A stretch of 64,000 bases of DNA from contig CAVQWT010000004.1 of the NCBI GenBank assembly GCA_963717705.1, positions 186,001 to 250,000 of the forward strand, read 5' to 3'. This DNA is from CAVQWT01 sp963717705. Lineage in GTDB: Bacteria; Pseudomonadota; Gammaproteobacteria; Burkholderiales; Casimicrobiaceae. The notes below the pieces were generated by a model that saw only the letters and a list, made by a program, of their open reading frames with translations, did not search any database and was not told the DNA's origin. The translations under genes and the position numbers were made by a program. Of this stretch, positions 20,195 to 27,768 are shown one piece after another; the first letter of the stretch is position 1, and every line of letters begins with the position of its first letter.

Positions 20195-21919
20195 CTAGAG
20201 CTGCTGCTCGGGCACGAACGGCGCGACCAGAAGGTTCTGCAGGCGCAGGTAGAGGGTCGAGTCGGGCTCCTGCGTGAGGATCACCTCGGCGTCGTCGTCC
20301 ATCGTCAGCCACTCGAGGCTGCGGCCGTCGGGCCCGAAGCGGACCCGGTACGCGCTCTGCAGCTTCGACAGGTTGATGACGCGGATCACCTCCCTGGCGA
20401 GCTGCGGGCTGGTCGCGATCACGCCCAGCTCGGTGTTCTTGCTGGCCGAGCGCGGGTCGAGGTTCATCGACCCGATGAACACGGTCTCGCGATCGATGAC
20501 GGCGGTCTTGGCGTGCAGCCGTCCGAGCGACGACCCGGCGAAGCCGAGCCGGCGGTTGCTCTGGATGCGTACGGGGCTGAGTTCGTAGAGATCGACGCCC
20601 GCCGCCAGCATCGCCTCGCGATGGCGCGCGTAGCCGGTGTGCACCAGCGGCTCGTCGGTCGCCGCGAGCGAATTGGTCAGGATCGTCACCTTGACGCCGC
20701 GGCGGCCGAGCTCGGCGAACGTCGCCACGCCCATCGTTCCCGGGATCAGGTAAGGCGACGTGATGTAGACGTCCCGCCGCGCCTGCGCCACGAGGTCCAT
20801 CACGTTCATCTGGACGCTCATGGCGCGCGCCTTGTCGTCGGACGGCTCGCTCGCCTTGCCGGGCGGGTCGGCGAACGCGACCGCGGTGCCCCAGATCAGC
20901 CCCAGTTGGCCGTCGTCGAGGTCGTCGCGGATCCCGCCGTAGCCCAGGACGTCGATCGGCGGCAGCGTCAGCTTCATCATCTGGGCGCCCTCGTCGACGA
21001 GCGCATCGAACTGGCGCCGCAGCGCCGCCGGCTCGGCCGCCGACGCGACGATCGCCTCGATCGGGTAGACCTCGGGGCTGTTCCAGTAGGCGTCGAAGAT
21101 GGCGGCCAGCCGCGGCACCACGGCGCCGACCATCAGCGCGTCCATGTCGACGAAGTTCCCCGACGCGCTGCGCATGAAGTACTCGTCGGCGATGTTGCGC
21201 CCGCCGGCGACGGCGACCACCCCGTCGGCGATGAAGAGCTTGTTGTGCATCCGGCGGTTGACGCGCCTCAGGTCGAACAGTGACGCGGCGAACTTCGAGG
21301 CGAGCCCGTCGCGCCCGCAGCAGAACGGGTTGAACAGCCGCACCTCGACGCCGGGAAACGCGGCGAAGCTGCGGAACAGCGGGTCGGCACCGGAAGTGTA
21401 GAGATCGTCGACGAGGAGGCGCACGCGCACGCCGCGCCGCGAGGCGTCGCGCAGGTGCCGCAGCAGCAGGCGGCCGGTCTCGTCGTTGTGGATGTGGTAG
21501 TACTGCAGGTCGAGCGACCGGCTCGCCCGGTCCGCGAGTTCGATCCGCGCGTCGAGCGAATACACGCCCAGCGGCATCAGCCGGAATCCGGTGAGCTCGG
21601 GCGAGGGCTGCGACGCCGCGACGATGCGCGCCAGCGGGGTTTCCGGGGCCGGCGCGAGGGCGGTCACCGGCTCGCGCTCGATCCTGGGCGGGAGCGTCCC
21701 GCAGCCCGCCAGCAGTGCTGCAGCCGCCACCGCGAACCCGGCGAGCGCGCGGCGGGCGTAAGGTCGCGACGGGCCGGGCCGACCGACGGAAGGGCCCCGG
21801 CATGCCAGGCCGCGTCGCGAACCCCCGGCGGCGCGGATGCAGCGGGCCCGGGCGGCGACGACTCCGAGGCCGGCGGCGGAGCAGGCGCGATAGAATCCGA
21901 TCGACAGAGAGGTGCACAC
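20195..21919 (-). CDS. Phospholipase D/cardiolipin synthase-like lipoprotein
   Basis: A protein with two HKD phosphodiesterase motifs: MHNKLFIAD...GGRN in the first half and LHAKTAVID...GSMN in the second, so both catalytic halves are complete. It resembles ClsC/YmdC-type phospholipid-metabolising enzymes. A lipobox LLAGC follows a hydrophobic stretch, so it is probably an outer- or inner-membrane lipoprotein in the periplasm. The start is doubtful: the only in-frame ATG (21919) puts the lipobox cysteine at residue 73, with a non-signal-like lead, and it abuts the divergent peroxiredoxin start at 21921. A non-ATG start nearer the lipobox or an upstream frameshift is possible. Confidence 0.82.
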   Translation of the reverse strand: MCTSLSIGFYRACSAAGLGVVAARARCIRAAGGSRRGLACRGPSVGRPGPSRPYARRALAGFAVAAAALLAGCGTLPPRIEREPVTALAPAPETPLARIVAASQPSPELTGFRLMPLGVYSLDARIELADRASRSLDLQYYHIHNDETGRLLLRHLRDASRRGVRVRLLVDDLYTSGADPLFRSFAAFPGVEVRLFNPFCCGRDGLASKFAASLFDLRRVNRRMHNKLFIADGVVAVAGGRNIADEYFMRSASGNFVDMDALMVGAVVPRLAAIFDAYWNSPEVYPIEAIVASAAEPAALRRQFDALVDEGAQMMKLTLPPIDVLGYGGIRDDLDDGQLGLIWGTAVAFADPPGKASEPSDDKARAMSVQMNVMDLVAQARRDVYITSPYLIPGTMGVATFAELGRRGVKVTILTNSLAATDEPLVHTGYARHREAMLAAGVDLYELSPVRIQSNRRLGFAGSSLGRLHAKTAVIDRETVFIGSMNLDPRSASKNTELGVIATSPQLAREVIRVINLSKLQSAYRVRFGPDGRSLEWLTMDDDAEVILTQEPDSTLYLRLQNLLVAPFVPEQQL

Positions 21920-21920
21920 G

Positions 21921-22463
21921 ATGAACCGATTCCTTGGACCAGCCGTCCTGGCGCTCCTGCTTGCGGGTCCCGTTCACGCGGCGCTGGACATCGGCGACCG
22001 CGCGCCCGACTTCACGACCGACGCGGCGCTCGGCGGCAAAGTGTACAAGTATTCGCTTGCCGAATCGCTGAAGCGCGGGCCGGTCGTCCTGTATTTCTTC
22101 CCCGCCGCCTACTCGGACGGCTGCTCTCTCGAAGCCCACCAGTTCGCCGAGGCCGTCGGCCAGTTCGAGGCGCTGGGCGCCTCGGTCGTCGGTGTGTCGC
22201 GCGACGACATCGAGACCTTAACCAAATTTTCGGTCCAGTCCTGCCAGAGCCGATTTCCGGTGGCCTCGGACGAGGCGGGCACGGTGGTCAAGGCCTTCGA
22301 CGCGGTGATGCAGACGCGGCCGGAGTTCGCGAACCGCATCTCCTACGTGATCGCGCCGGACGGGCAGGTCGTCTACCACTACATGAGCCTGAACCCCGGC
22401 AAGCACGTCGAGCGGATGCTCGGTGCGCTGCAGGCCTGGAAAGACGCCGCGCAGAAGAAATAG
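21921..22463 (+). CDS. Exported peroxiredoxin (Bcp/PrxQ-like)
   Basis: A 180-residue thiol peroxidase with an N-terminal signal peptide (hydrophobic 7-17, cleavage near AHA/VHA at residue 19), so it should work in the periplasm. The thioredoxin-like core has the peroxidatic cysteine in FPAAYSDGCSLEAHQF, where the usual threonine is serine, and a second cysteine in SVQSCQSRF that can act as the resolving partner, as in PrxQ/Bcp. The ATG at 21921 has GAGAGG 8 bp upstream; a GTG at 21912 would add three residues. Convergent with the hydrogenase operon, with 22 bp between stops. Confidence 0.88.
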   Translation: MNRFLGPAVLALLLAGPVHAALDIGDRAPDFTTDAALGGKVYKYSLAESLKRGPVVLYFFPAAYSDGCSLEAHQFAEAVGQFEALGASVVGVSRDDIETLTKFSVQSCQSRFPVASDEAGTVVKAFDAVMQTRPEFANRISYVIAPDGQVVYHYMSLNPGKHVERMLGALQAWKDAAQKK

Positions 22464-22485
22464 CGATGGTGATCCGGCTGGCAGC

Positions 22486-22977
22486 TTACGCGGACTGCGC
22501 CAACAGCCGCCAGGCGGCGGCCGTTGGCGTCGCGGCGAGCCGGGCGAACAGCGCAAGTGCCGTGACGAGGTGGCGCTCCGCCTCGTCGCTCATCGGGGCG
22601 CCCAGTTCGAAGCCGACGCCCGCGATCGCCAGCTGGAACGCCGCAGGCGGCTCGCGGCCGAAGGCGGCGCGGAAGGCGGCCAGCACCGCCGCGGGGCTCA
22701 TCCCGTGCGTGGTGAAAGTCGCGTCCCGCTGCGGCTCGACCTCGGTGAACGCGATCGGGGAGGGGAGGCCGCGGCTTGCGTCGACGAACAGCGCCAGGTC
22801 GCGCCCGTCGAGGTCGGTCGCGTGCTCGGGCTGCAGCTGAAAGTCGGTGACGAACTCGAAAGCGCCGGGGGCGCCCGCCGCCATCGCCTCGGCGCGGACG
22901 AGGAACTTGGGGCCGAGAGCGTCGTCGCCCCGGCTCGGGTTGCCCCAGCCCAGCACCACGACGCGGGGGGACGTCAC
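22486..22977 (-). CDS. hoxW: Hydrogenase maturation endopeptidase HoxW-like
   Basis: A 163-residue HyaD/HycI-type protease that removes the C-terminal tail of the hydrogenase large subunit after nickel insertion. The N-terminal signature VVLGWGNPSRGDDALGPKFL carries the metal-binding Asp, and VDASRG and a TTHGMSP block provide the further conserved acidic and histidine positions. The GTG start at 22977 overlaps the stop of hoxH (GTGA), which points to translational coupling with its own substrate. Last gene of the hox operon. Confidence 0.9.
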   Translation of the reverse strand: MTSPRVVVLGWGNPSRGDDALGPKFLVRAEAMAAGAPGAFEFVTDFQLQPEHATDLDGRDLALFVDASRGLPSPIAFTEVEPQRDATFTTHGMSPAAVLAAFRAAFGREPPAAFQLAIAGVGFELGAPMSDEAERHLVTALALFARLAATPTAAAWRLLAQSA

Positions 22978-24470
22978 GTCGGCAGGGGCTGCGACACGGC
23001 GCCGTCGCTGCCGCGCTGCAGCCGGTCGAGGCAGGCCCCTTCGGCGTCGACCAGGTCGACCGCGAGCGGCATCTGTCCCAGCGCGTGCGTGGCGCAGGAA
23101 AGGCACGGATCGAACGCGCGGATCGCGACCTCGATGTGGTTGAGCAGCCCCTCGGTCAGCTTGCGCCCGTCCAGGTAACGCTTCGCGACCTGCCGGATCG
23201 CCTCGTTGAGCGCCTGGTTGTTGTGCGTCGTCGACACGATCAGGTTCGCCCGCATCACCTGGTCGTTGTTGTTGATCCGGTAATGGTGGATCAGCGTGCC
23301 GCGCGGGGCTTCGATCACGCCGACGCCGCGCCGCTGCCGCTCGCCTTTGACCACGAGATCGTCGCCCAGCAGGTCGTCGTCGTGCAGAAGCGCCTTGATC
23401 TCCTCGGCGGCGAACAGCATCTCGATCATCCGCGCCCAGTGGTACGCCAGCGTGGCATGGATCGGCGTGCCGCCGCCGTAGTCGACGAACTCGCGGCGCT
23501 CGGCGTCGGCGAGCGGCGTGGGGATGTGGTCGCAGTTCTGCACGCGCACCAGGGGGCCGACCTTGTACCAGCCCTCGTCCGGCCCTAGCGTGCGCAGGTA
23601 AGGGAACTTCATGTACGACCAGGGCTTCACCTCCTCGGTGATCTGGTCCCAGTAGCGGTGGTAGTCGACGTGGTCGAAGATCAGCTTGCCGCCGGCGTCG
23701 CGCGCCCGGAGCCCGCCATGGTAGAGGTCGAGCGCGCCGTCGTCGGCGACCAGCGACAGCAGGTTGGAACGGAACGCACCGAAGCTGTTGTACAGGCTCG
23801 CGTTGGCGAAGTGGAGGCGCTTGACCAGCGCCACCGCCTCGCGGCTCCAGCCGATCATGGTGTAGGCGTCCGCCTGCAGCGCGTCGCGTTCCTCGCGCGT
23901 CAGCGCCTTGTTGACGCCGCCGGGGATCGCGCCGGTACCGTGCACGCGCTTGCCCGCGGTGACGCGAATGACCTCCTGGCCGAACTTGCGCAACAGCACG
24001 CCCTTTCGCGCGATGTCCGGGTGCTCGGCGGCGACCGCCACGATGTTGCGCTTCGCCGCGTCCGAGTCGAACCCGAACAGCAGGTCCGGCGAGGCCAGGT
24101 GGAAGAAATGCAGCGCATGCGACTGCAATATCTGCCCGTAGTGCATCAGGCGGCGGATCTTCTCCGCGGTGGGCGTGAGGTGCGTGGCGCCGACGATGAC
24201 GTCGAGCGCCTTGGCCGCGGCGAGGTGGTGGCTCACCGGACAGATGCCGCACAGCCGCTGCACCATCACCGGCAATTCCCAATATGGCCGGCCCTGCACG
24301 AAGCGCTCGAAGCCGCGGAACTCGACGATATGCAGCCGCACCTGGTGCACGCGGTCGTCGGCGTCGAGCAGGATGGTGACCTTGCCGTGCCCCTCGACGC
24401 GGGACACGGGGTCGATCGCGACGCGGCGCAGTCCGGCGGGCTGGGCGGCGGTTTCGAGTTCGAAGGACAT
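22974..24470 (-). CDS. hoxH: NAD-reducing [NiFe] hydrogenase large subunit HoxH
   Basis: A 498-residue catalytic subunit that binds the NiFe active site. The N-terminal ligand motif is RLCGICPVSHH (Cys74 and Cys77) and the C-terminal one is DPCLSCATH (Cys456 and Cys459, His462), followed by a 36-residue tail that the protease HoxW should remove. It is of the group 3d, soluble bidirectional type, as the hoxFUYH neighbours show. It starts 8 bp after hoxY. Cytoplasmic; works with HoxY to split or make H2. Confidence 0.97.
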   Translation of the reverse strand: MSFELETAAQPAGLRRVAIDPVSRVEGHGKVTILLDADDRVHQVRLHIVEFRGFERFVQGRPYWELPVMVQRLCGICPVSHHLAAAKALDVIVGATHLTPTAEKIRRLMHYGQILQSHALHFFHLASPDLLFGFDSDAAKRNIVAVAAEHPDIARKGVLLRKFGQEVIRVTAGKRVHGTGAIPGGVNKALTREERDALQADAYTMIGWSREAVALVKRLHFANASLYNSFGAFRSNLLSLVADDGALDLYHGGLRARDAGGKLIFDHVDYHRYWDQITEEVKPWSYMKFPYLRTLGPDEGWYKVGPLVRVQNCDHIPTPLADAERREFVDYGGGTPIHATLAYHWARMIEMLFAAEEIKALLHDDDLLGDDLVVKGERQRRGVGVIEAPRGTLIHHYRINNNDQVMRANLIVSTTHNNQALNEAIRQVAKRYLDGRKLTEGLLNHIEVAIRAFDPCLSCATHALGQMPLAVDLVDAEGACLDRLQRGSDGAVSQPLPT

Positions 24471-24478
24471 GGGTGCCG

Positions 24479-25045
24479 TCAGTCGTAGTGGATGAGGCCG
24501 TGACCGAGCCTGGGCGTGCGTCCGGCGATAAGGTCGGTCAGGAAGCTCCAGATCGCGTCGGCCGACGGCGGACACCCCGGGAGGAAGTAGTCGACCTTCA
24601 CGACCTCGTGCAGCGGGTGCACCTGGTCGAGCGGCAGCGGCAGCTCCGGGTCGTTGGGAATGCAGCCCTTCGCGAGACCCGGTTCGGTGACGTAGACCTC
24701 CTGCAGGCAGATCCCGAGGTCGAGGTGGTTGCGCTGCGCCGGCAGCCCGCCCGTGACCGCGCATGCTCCGAACGCGACGAGGATCTTGCAGTTGCGACGG
24801 AACTCGTGCAGGACGTGCACGTTTTCCGCATTGCAGACGCCGCCCTCGACCAGGCCGATGTCGCAGGGACCGCAGTGCTTGATGTCGGTCAGCGGCGAGC
24901 GGTCGAACTCGACCTGCTCGAGCAGCGCGAACAGCCGCTCGTCGATGTCGAGCAGGGACATGTGGCAGCCGAAGCAGCCGGCGAGCGACGTGGTTGCGAC
25001 CCGCAGCTTGCGGCCGACGGGCGGGGTGGTGGTGGCGGCGCTCAT
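24479..25045 (-). CDS. hoxY: NAD-reducing hydrogenase small subunit HoxY
   Basis: A 188-residue small subunit carrying the proximal iron-sulfur cluster. Cysteines are in SLAGCFGCHMSLLD, HCGPCDIGLVEGG, FGACAVTGG and FLPGCPP, the set expected for one [4Fe-4S] cluster next to the NiFe site. It lacks the twin-arginine leader of membrane-bound uptake hydrogenases, so the enzyme is cytoplasmic. The ATG at 25045 overlaps the hoxU stop by 4 bp. Electrons pass from HoxH via HoxY to HoxU and HoxF. Confidence 0.96.
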   Translation of the reverse strand: MSAATTTPPVGRKLRVATTSLAGCFGCHMSLLDIDERLFALLEQVEFDRSPLTDIKHCGPCDIGLVEGGVCNAENVHVLHEFRRNCKILVAFGACAVTGGLPAQRNHLDLGICLQEVYVTEPGLAKGCIPNDPELPLPLDQVHPLHEVVKVDYFLPGCPPSADAIWSFLTDLIAGRTPRLGHGLIHYD

Positions 25046-25797
25046 CGCGGCTTCCAGGCGGCCGGCAGCGGGGCGCGCGGCGCATCGTCGAGCGCCTGGG
25101 CGCTGATCGGCCGCAGGTCGTAGCGACGCTTGCCGATGGGGACGGCGAAGCCCACGCGCTTGCGGATGATCACGCCGACCGGGCACACGTCCAGCGCCTT
25201 GTCGTCCGTGGCGATGTCGGTGTCGGCGAGTCTCCCGGACTCCGCATTGACGATCAGCCGCTTGGCGAGGCCCCGTCCGGCAAGCGCGAACACGTGCTTC
25301 CCGTCGACTTCATCCGACGCGCGCACGCAAAGCTCGCAGAGAATGCACCGGTTGAAATCGAGCAGGATGTCGGGGTGCGACGCATCGACCGGCCGGTTCG
25401 GGAAGAAGTGGTCGAGGTCGGCGGAGAGCACGCCGAGGTCGTACGCCACCGCCTGCAGCATGCAGTTGCCGCTCTTCTCGCAGGACGGACAGAAGTGGTT
25501 GCCCTCGACGAACAGCATCTGCACCAGCGTGCGCCGGTTCTCGTTCAGCGACTCGGTGTTGCTCTCGACTTCGAGGTCGGGCTGCGCCGGCATCGTGCAC
25601 GCCGCGGCCGTGTGTCCGTCGACCCGCACCGTGCAGATCTTGCAGCTGCCGTGCGGCGCGAAGTCCGGGTGGTAGCAGAGGTGCGGGATGTAATGTCCGG
25701 CGGCGAGGGCTGCCTGCATCACCGTCTGCCCGGGGGCGAAGGGCACGGGCTCGCCGTCGAGCAGGAAGGTCGAGGGGATTGCGGCGTGGTCCATCAT
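25042..25797 (-). CDS. hoxU: NAD-reducing hydrogenase diaphorase subunit HoxU
   Basis: A 251-residue NuoG-like electron-transfer subunit. It has a ferredoxin-type [2Fe-2S] motif in CYHPDFAPHGSCKICTVRVD with a last cysteine in AACTMPAQ, the His-Cys3 motif in HFCPSCEKSGNCML, and CILCELC near residue 146 for a [4Fe-4S] cluster. It links HoxY to the flavin subunit. The ATG at 25797 overlaps the hoxF stop (ATGA); a second ATG follows directly. Confidence 0.95.
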   Translation of the reverse strand: MMDHAAIPSTFLLDGEPVPFAPGQTVMQAALAAGHYIPHLCYHPDFAPHGSCKICTVRVDGHTAAACTMPAQPDLEVESNTESLNENRRTLVQMLFVEGNHFCPSCEKSGNCMLQAVAYDLGVLSADLDHFFPNRPVDASHPDILLDFNRCILCELCVRASDEVDGKHVFALAGRGLAKRLIVNAESGRLADTDIATDDKALDVCPVGVIIRKRVGFAVPIGKRRYDLRPISAQALDDAPRAPLPAAWKPR

Positions 25798-27668
25798 TGG
25801 GGTCCGAAGTGGGCGCCGGCGTCGTCGCGCCCGGTCATCCTTCGTGCGCGGGCCAGCGCGCCGTCGAGGTCGAACGCGGGAGCGAAGTCGTGCGATTGCA
25901 GCCGCCGCTCGTAGGCCGGCCGGAATCGCTTCAGGGTGTCGAGCAGCGGATTGCAGGCGGTATGCCCCAGACCGCAGTGGCTCGACGCCTGCAGCAGGTG
26001 GTTGAGCCGGCCGATGCGGTCGAGGTCGTACTGCGATCCCCTGTTCTCATGGAGCTTGTCCATGATGTTGCGCAGCAGCGTCGTGCCGACGCGGCAGGGG
26101 GTGCAGAAGCCGCAACTCTCGTGGGCGAAAAACTGCGCATAGCTGCGGGCGACCTCGAACATGTCGCGCGACTCGTCGAAGACGGTGAAGGCGCCGGCTG
26201 TCGGCAGATCCTCGAAGCCGATCCGACGATCGAACTCGCCGGCGTCGATGCATATGCCCGACGGCCCGCTGATCTGGACGGCCTGCGCCCTCTCGGCGCC
26301 GCAGTCGGCGAGTACCTGCCGCACCGTCACCCCGAACGGGTACTCGTAGATGCCGGGCCGCGAGCAGTCGCCGGCGACCGAGAGAAGCTTGGTCCCCGCC
26401 GAACGCGCGGTGCCGACGGACCGGTACCAGTCGCCGCCCTTCAGCGCGATCAGCGCCGCTGCGGCAAAGGTCTCGACATTGTTCACCACGGTCGGCCGCT
26501 GGAGGTAGCCGTGGGTCACCGGGTAGGGCGGGCGATTGCGCGGAATGCCGCGCTTGCCCTCGAGCGACTCGATGAGGGCCGACTCCTCGCCGCAGACGTA
26601 GGCGCCCGCTCCGACGTGGATGGCGATGTCGAAGTCGAATCCGGTTTCGCCGGCGATCGCGGTGCCGAGCAGCCCCGCGGCCCGTCGCCGCTCGAGCGTC
26701 GCCCGGAGGGGGGCCGCCAGGTGCTCGTATTCGCCGCGCAGGTAGAGGAAGCCCTGCGTCGCGCCGATGACGTACGCGCAGACCGTCATGCCTTCGAAGA
26801 CGAGGTCCGGGCGGCGCGCGAGCAGCACCCGGTCCTTGAACGTGCCGGGCTCGCCTTCGTCGGCGTTGCAGACCACGTAATGCTGCTTGTCTGCGGCGCT
26901 GCGGCAGGCCTCCCACTTGAGCCCGGTGGTGAATCCGGCGCCGCCTCGCCCGCGCAGGTTGGAACGCTTGATCTCTTCGAGCGTCAGCGCCGGTCCCTGC
27001 GGCATCGACGGCATGCGCTCGCGCCAGGACCGGTCGTTGGACGCCCGCTCCAGCGCGTCCTGCTGCCCGCGCGCGACGGCGGCGCGAAGCGCTTCTCCCG
27101 GCTCGATGCGTGCGCCGAGGAGGATGTCCTCGCGGCGCACATTGTCGGCGACCTCGAACAGGCGGGTGGGCCATTCGGCCAGCGGCACCTGCATGCGGAT
27201 CAGCTCGGCGACTTCGTCGACTCGCTCCGGTGTCAACCGCGGGATCGCGCGGTTGTTGACGAGAAGCGCCGGCGCCTGATCGCACATCCCGGTGCACGAG
27301 GTCGTCTCGACGGAGACCAGCCCGTCCTCCGAGGTCTTGCCGCGCTCGAGCCACAGGCTCTTGCAAAGGCGCAGCAGCAGCGCCTCGCTGCCGGCCATGC
27401 GGTCGGTGATGTTGTCCGAGAACAGCACGCGGTAGCGTCCGACGGGCGCTAGATGCAGGAAGCTGTAGAAGCTGGCGACGCCTTCGACGCGTGCGCGCGG
27501 CACGCCGAGACGCGAGGCGAGATAGGAGATGGTGCCGGCCGGTAGCCAGCCGTCCCGGACCTGCGCGTCGCGCAGAATCTGCACCAACGCGACTTCACTC
27601 GCGCCGTGGAGCGCGAGGACGCGATCCAGGAACGGGTCGACCCGCACATCGGGCGAGCGTGCTGGCAT
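25794..27668 (-). CDS. hoxF: NAD-reducing hydrogenase diaphorase subunit HoxF
   Basis: A 624-residue flavoprotein that reduces NAD+ with electrons from hydrogen. Residues 1-165 are a NuoE-like domain in which only the second cysteine pair (TSCTGMCDQ) remains, as in other HoxF proteins. The rest is NuoF-like: glycine-rich NADH loop GRGGAGFTTG, FMN-binding region around NADEGEPGTFKDR and GAGAYVCGEE, and the [4Fe-4S] motif CGFCTPCRVG with a last cysteine in CGLGHTACNP. It is first in the hoxFUYHW operon, whose genes overlap or nearly touch. A palindrome lies 35 bp upstream. Confidence 0.96.
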   Translation of the reverse strand: MPARSPDVRVDPFLDRVLALHGASEVALVQILRDAQVRDGWLPAGTISYLASRLGVPRARVEGVASFYSFLHLAPVGRYRVLFSDNITDRMAGSEALLLRLCKSLWLERGKTSEDGLVSVETTSCTGMCDQAPALLVNNRAIPRLTPERVDEVAELIRMQVPLAEWPTRLFEVADNVRREDILLGARIEPGEALRAAVARGQQDALERASNDRSWRERMPSMPQGPALTLEEIKRSNLRGRGGAGFTTGLKWEACRSAADKQHYVVCNADEGEPGTFKDRVLLARRPDLVFEGMTVCAYVIGATQGFLYLRGEYEHLAAPLRATLERRRAAGLLGTAIAGETGFDFDIAIHVGAGAYVCGEESALIESLEGKRGIPRNRPPYPVTHGYLQRPTVVNNVETFAAAALIALKGGDWYRSVGTARSAGTKLLSVAGDCSRPGIYEYPFGVTVRQVLADCGAERAQAVQISGPSGICIDAGEFDRRIGFEDLPTAGAFTVFDESRDMFEVARSYAQFFAHESCGFCTPCRVGTTLLRNIMDKLHENRGSQYDLDRIGRLNHLLQASSHCGLGHTACNPLLDTLKRFRPAYERRLQSHDFAPAFDLDGALARARRMTGRDDAGAHFGPQ

Positions 27669-27703
27669 GCGCCAATGATCGCGCCAACCGGTTTCGAGGC
27701 GTC

Positions 27704-27715
27704 TGACCTAGGTCA
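27704..27715. promoter_or_regulatory. Palindromic operator candidate before hoxF
   Basis: TGACCTAGGTCA is a perfect 12-bp palindrome, 35 bp upstream of the hoxF start. Extended by one base on its TTG side it reads TTGACCTAGGTCAG, which has the half-site shape and spacing of FNR/CRP-family sites (TTGAT-N4-ATCAA) with two changes. Control of hydrogenase by an oxygen- or redox-responding regulator would make sense, but the regulator is not encoded nearby. Confidence 0.4.
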
Positions 27716-27742
27716 ACCGGCACCGACCGAAGCCCGCAAACA

Positions 27743-27766
27743 GGGGCTTTGCACCGAGAAAAGCGG
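27743..27766. repeat. Short dispersed repeat, copy 1
   Basis: The sequence GGGCTTTGCACCGAGAAAAG with flanks closely matches a second site at 32128-32152 (one 1-base gap and one or two changes over 23 bp). Both copies lie just downstream of one minus-strand gene and upstream of the next. What it does is unknown. Confidence 0.4.
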
Positions 27767-27768
27767 CC

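Noticed and set aside
27670..27686. Sigma-54-like TTGGCGCG-N4-TTGG just before hoxF
   Set aside because: The -12 GC is changed to GG and the site ends at the start codon, so transcription would begin inside the gene.
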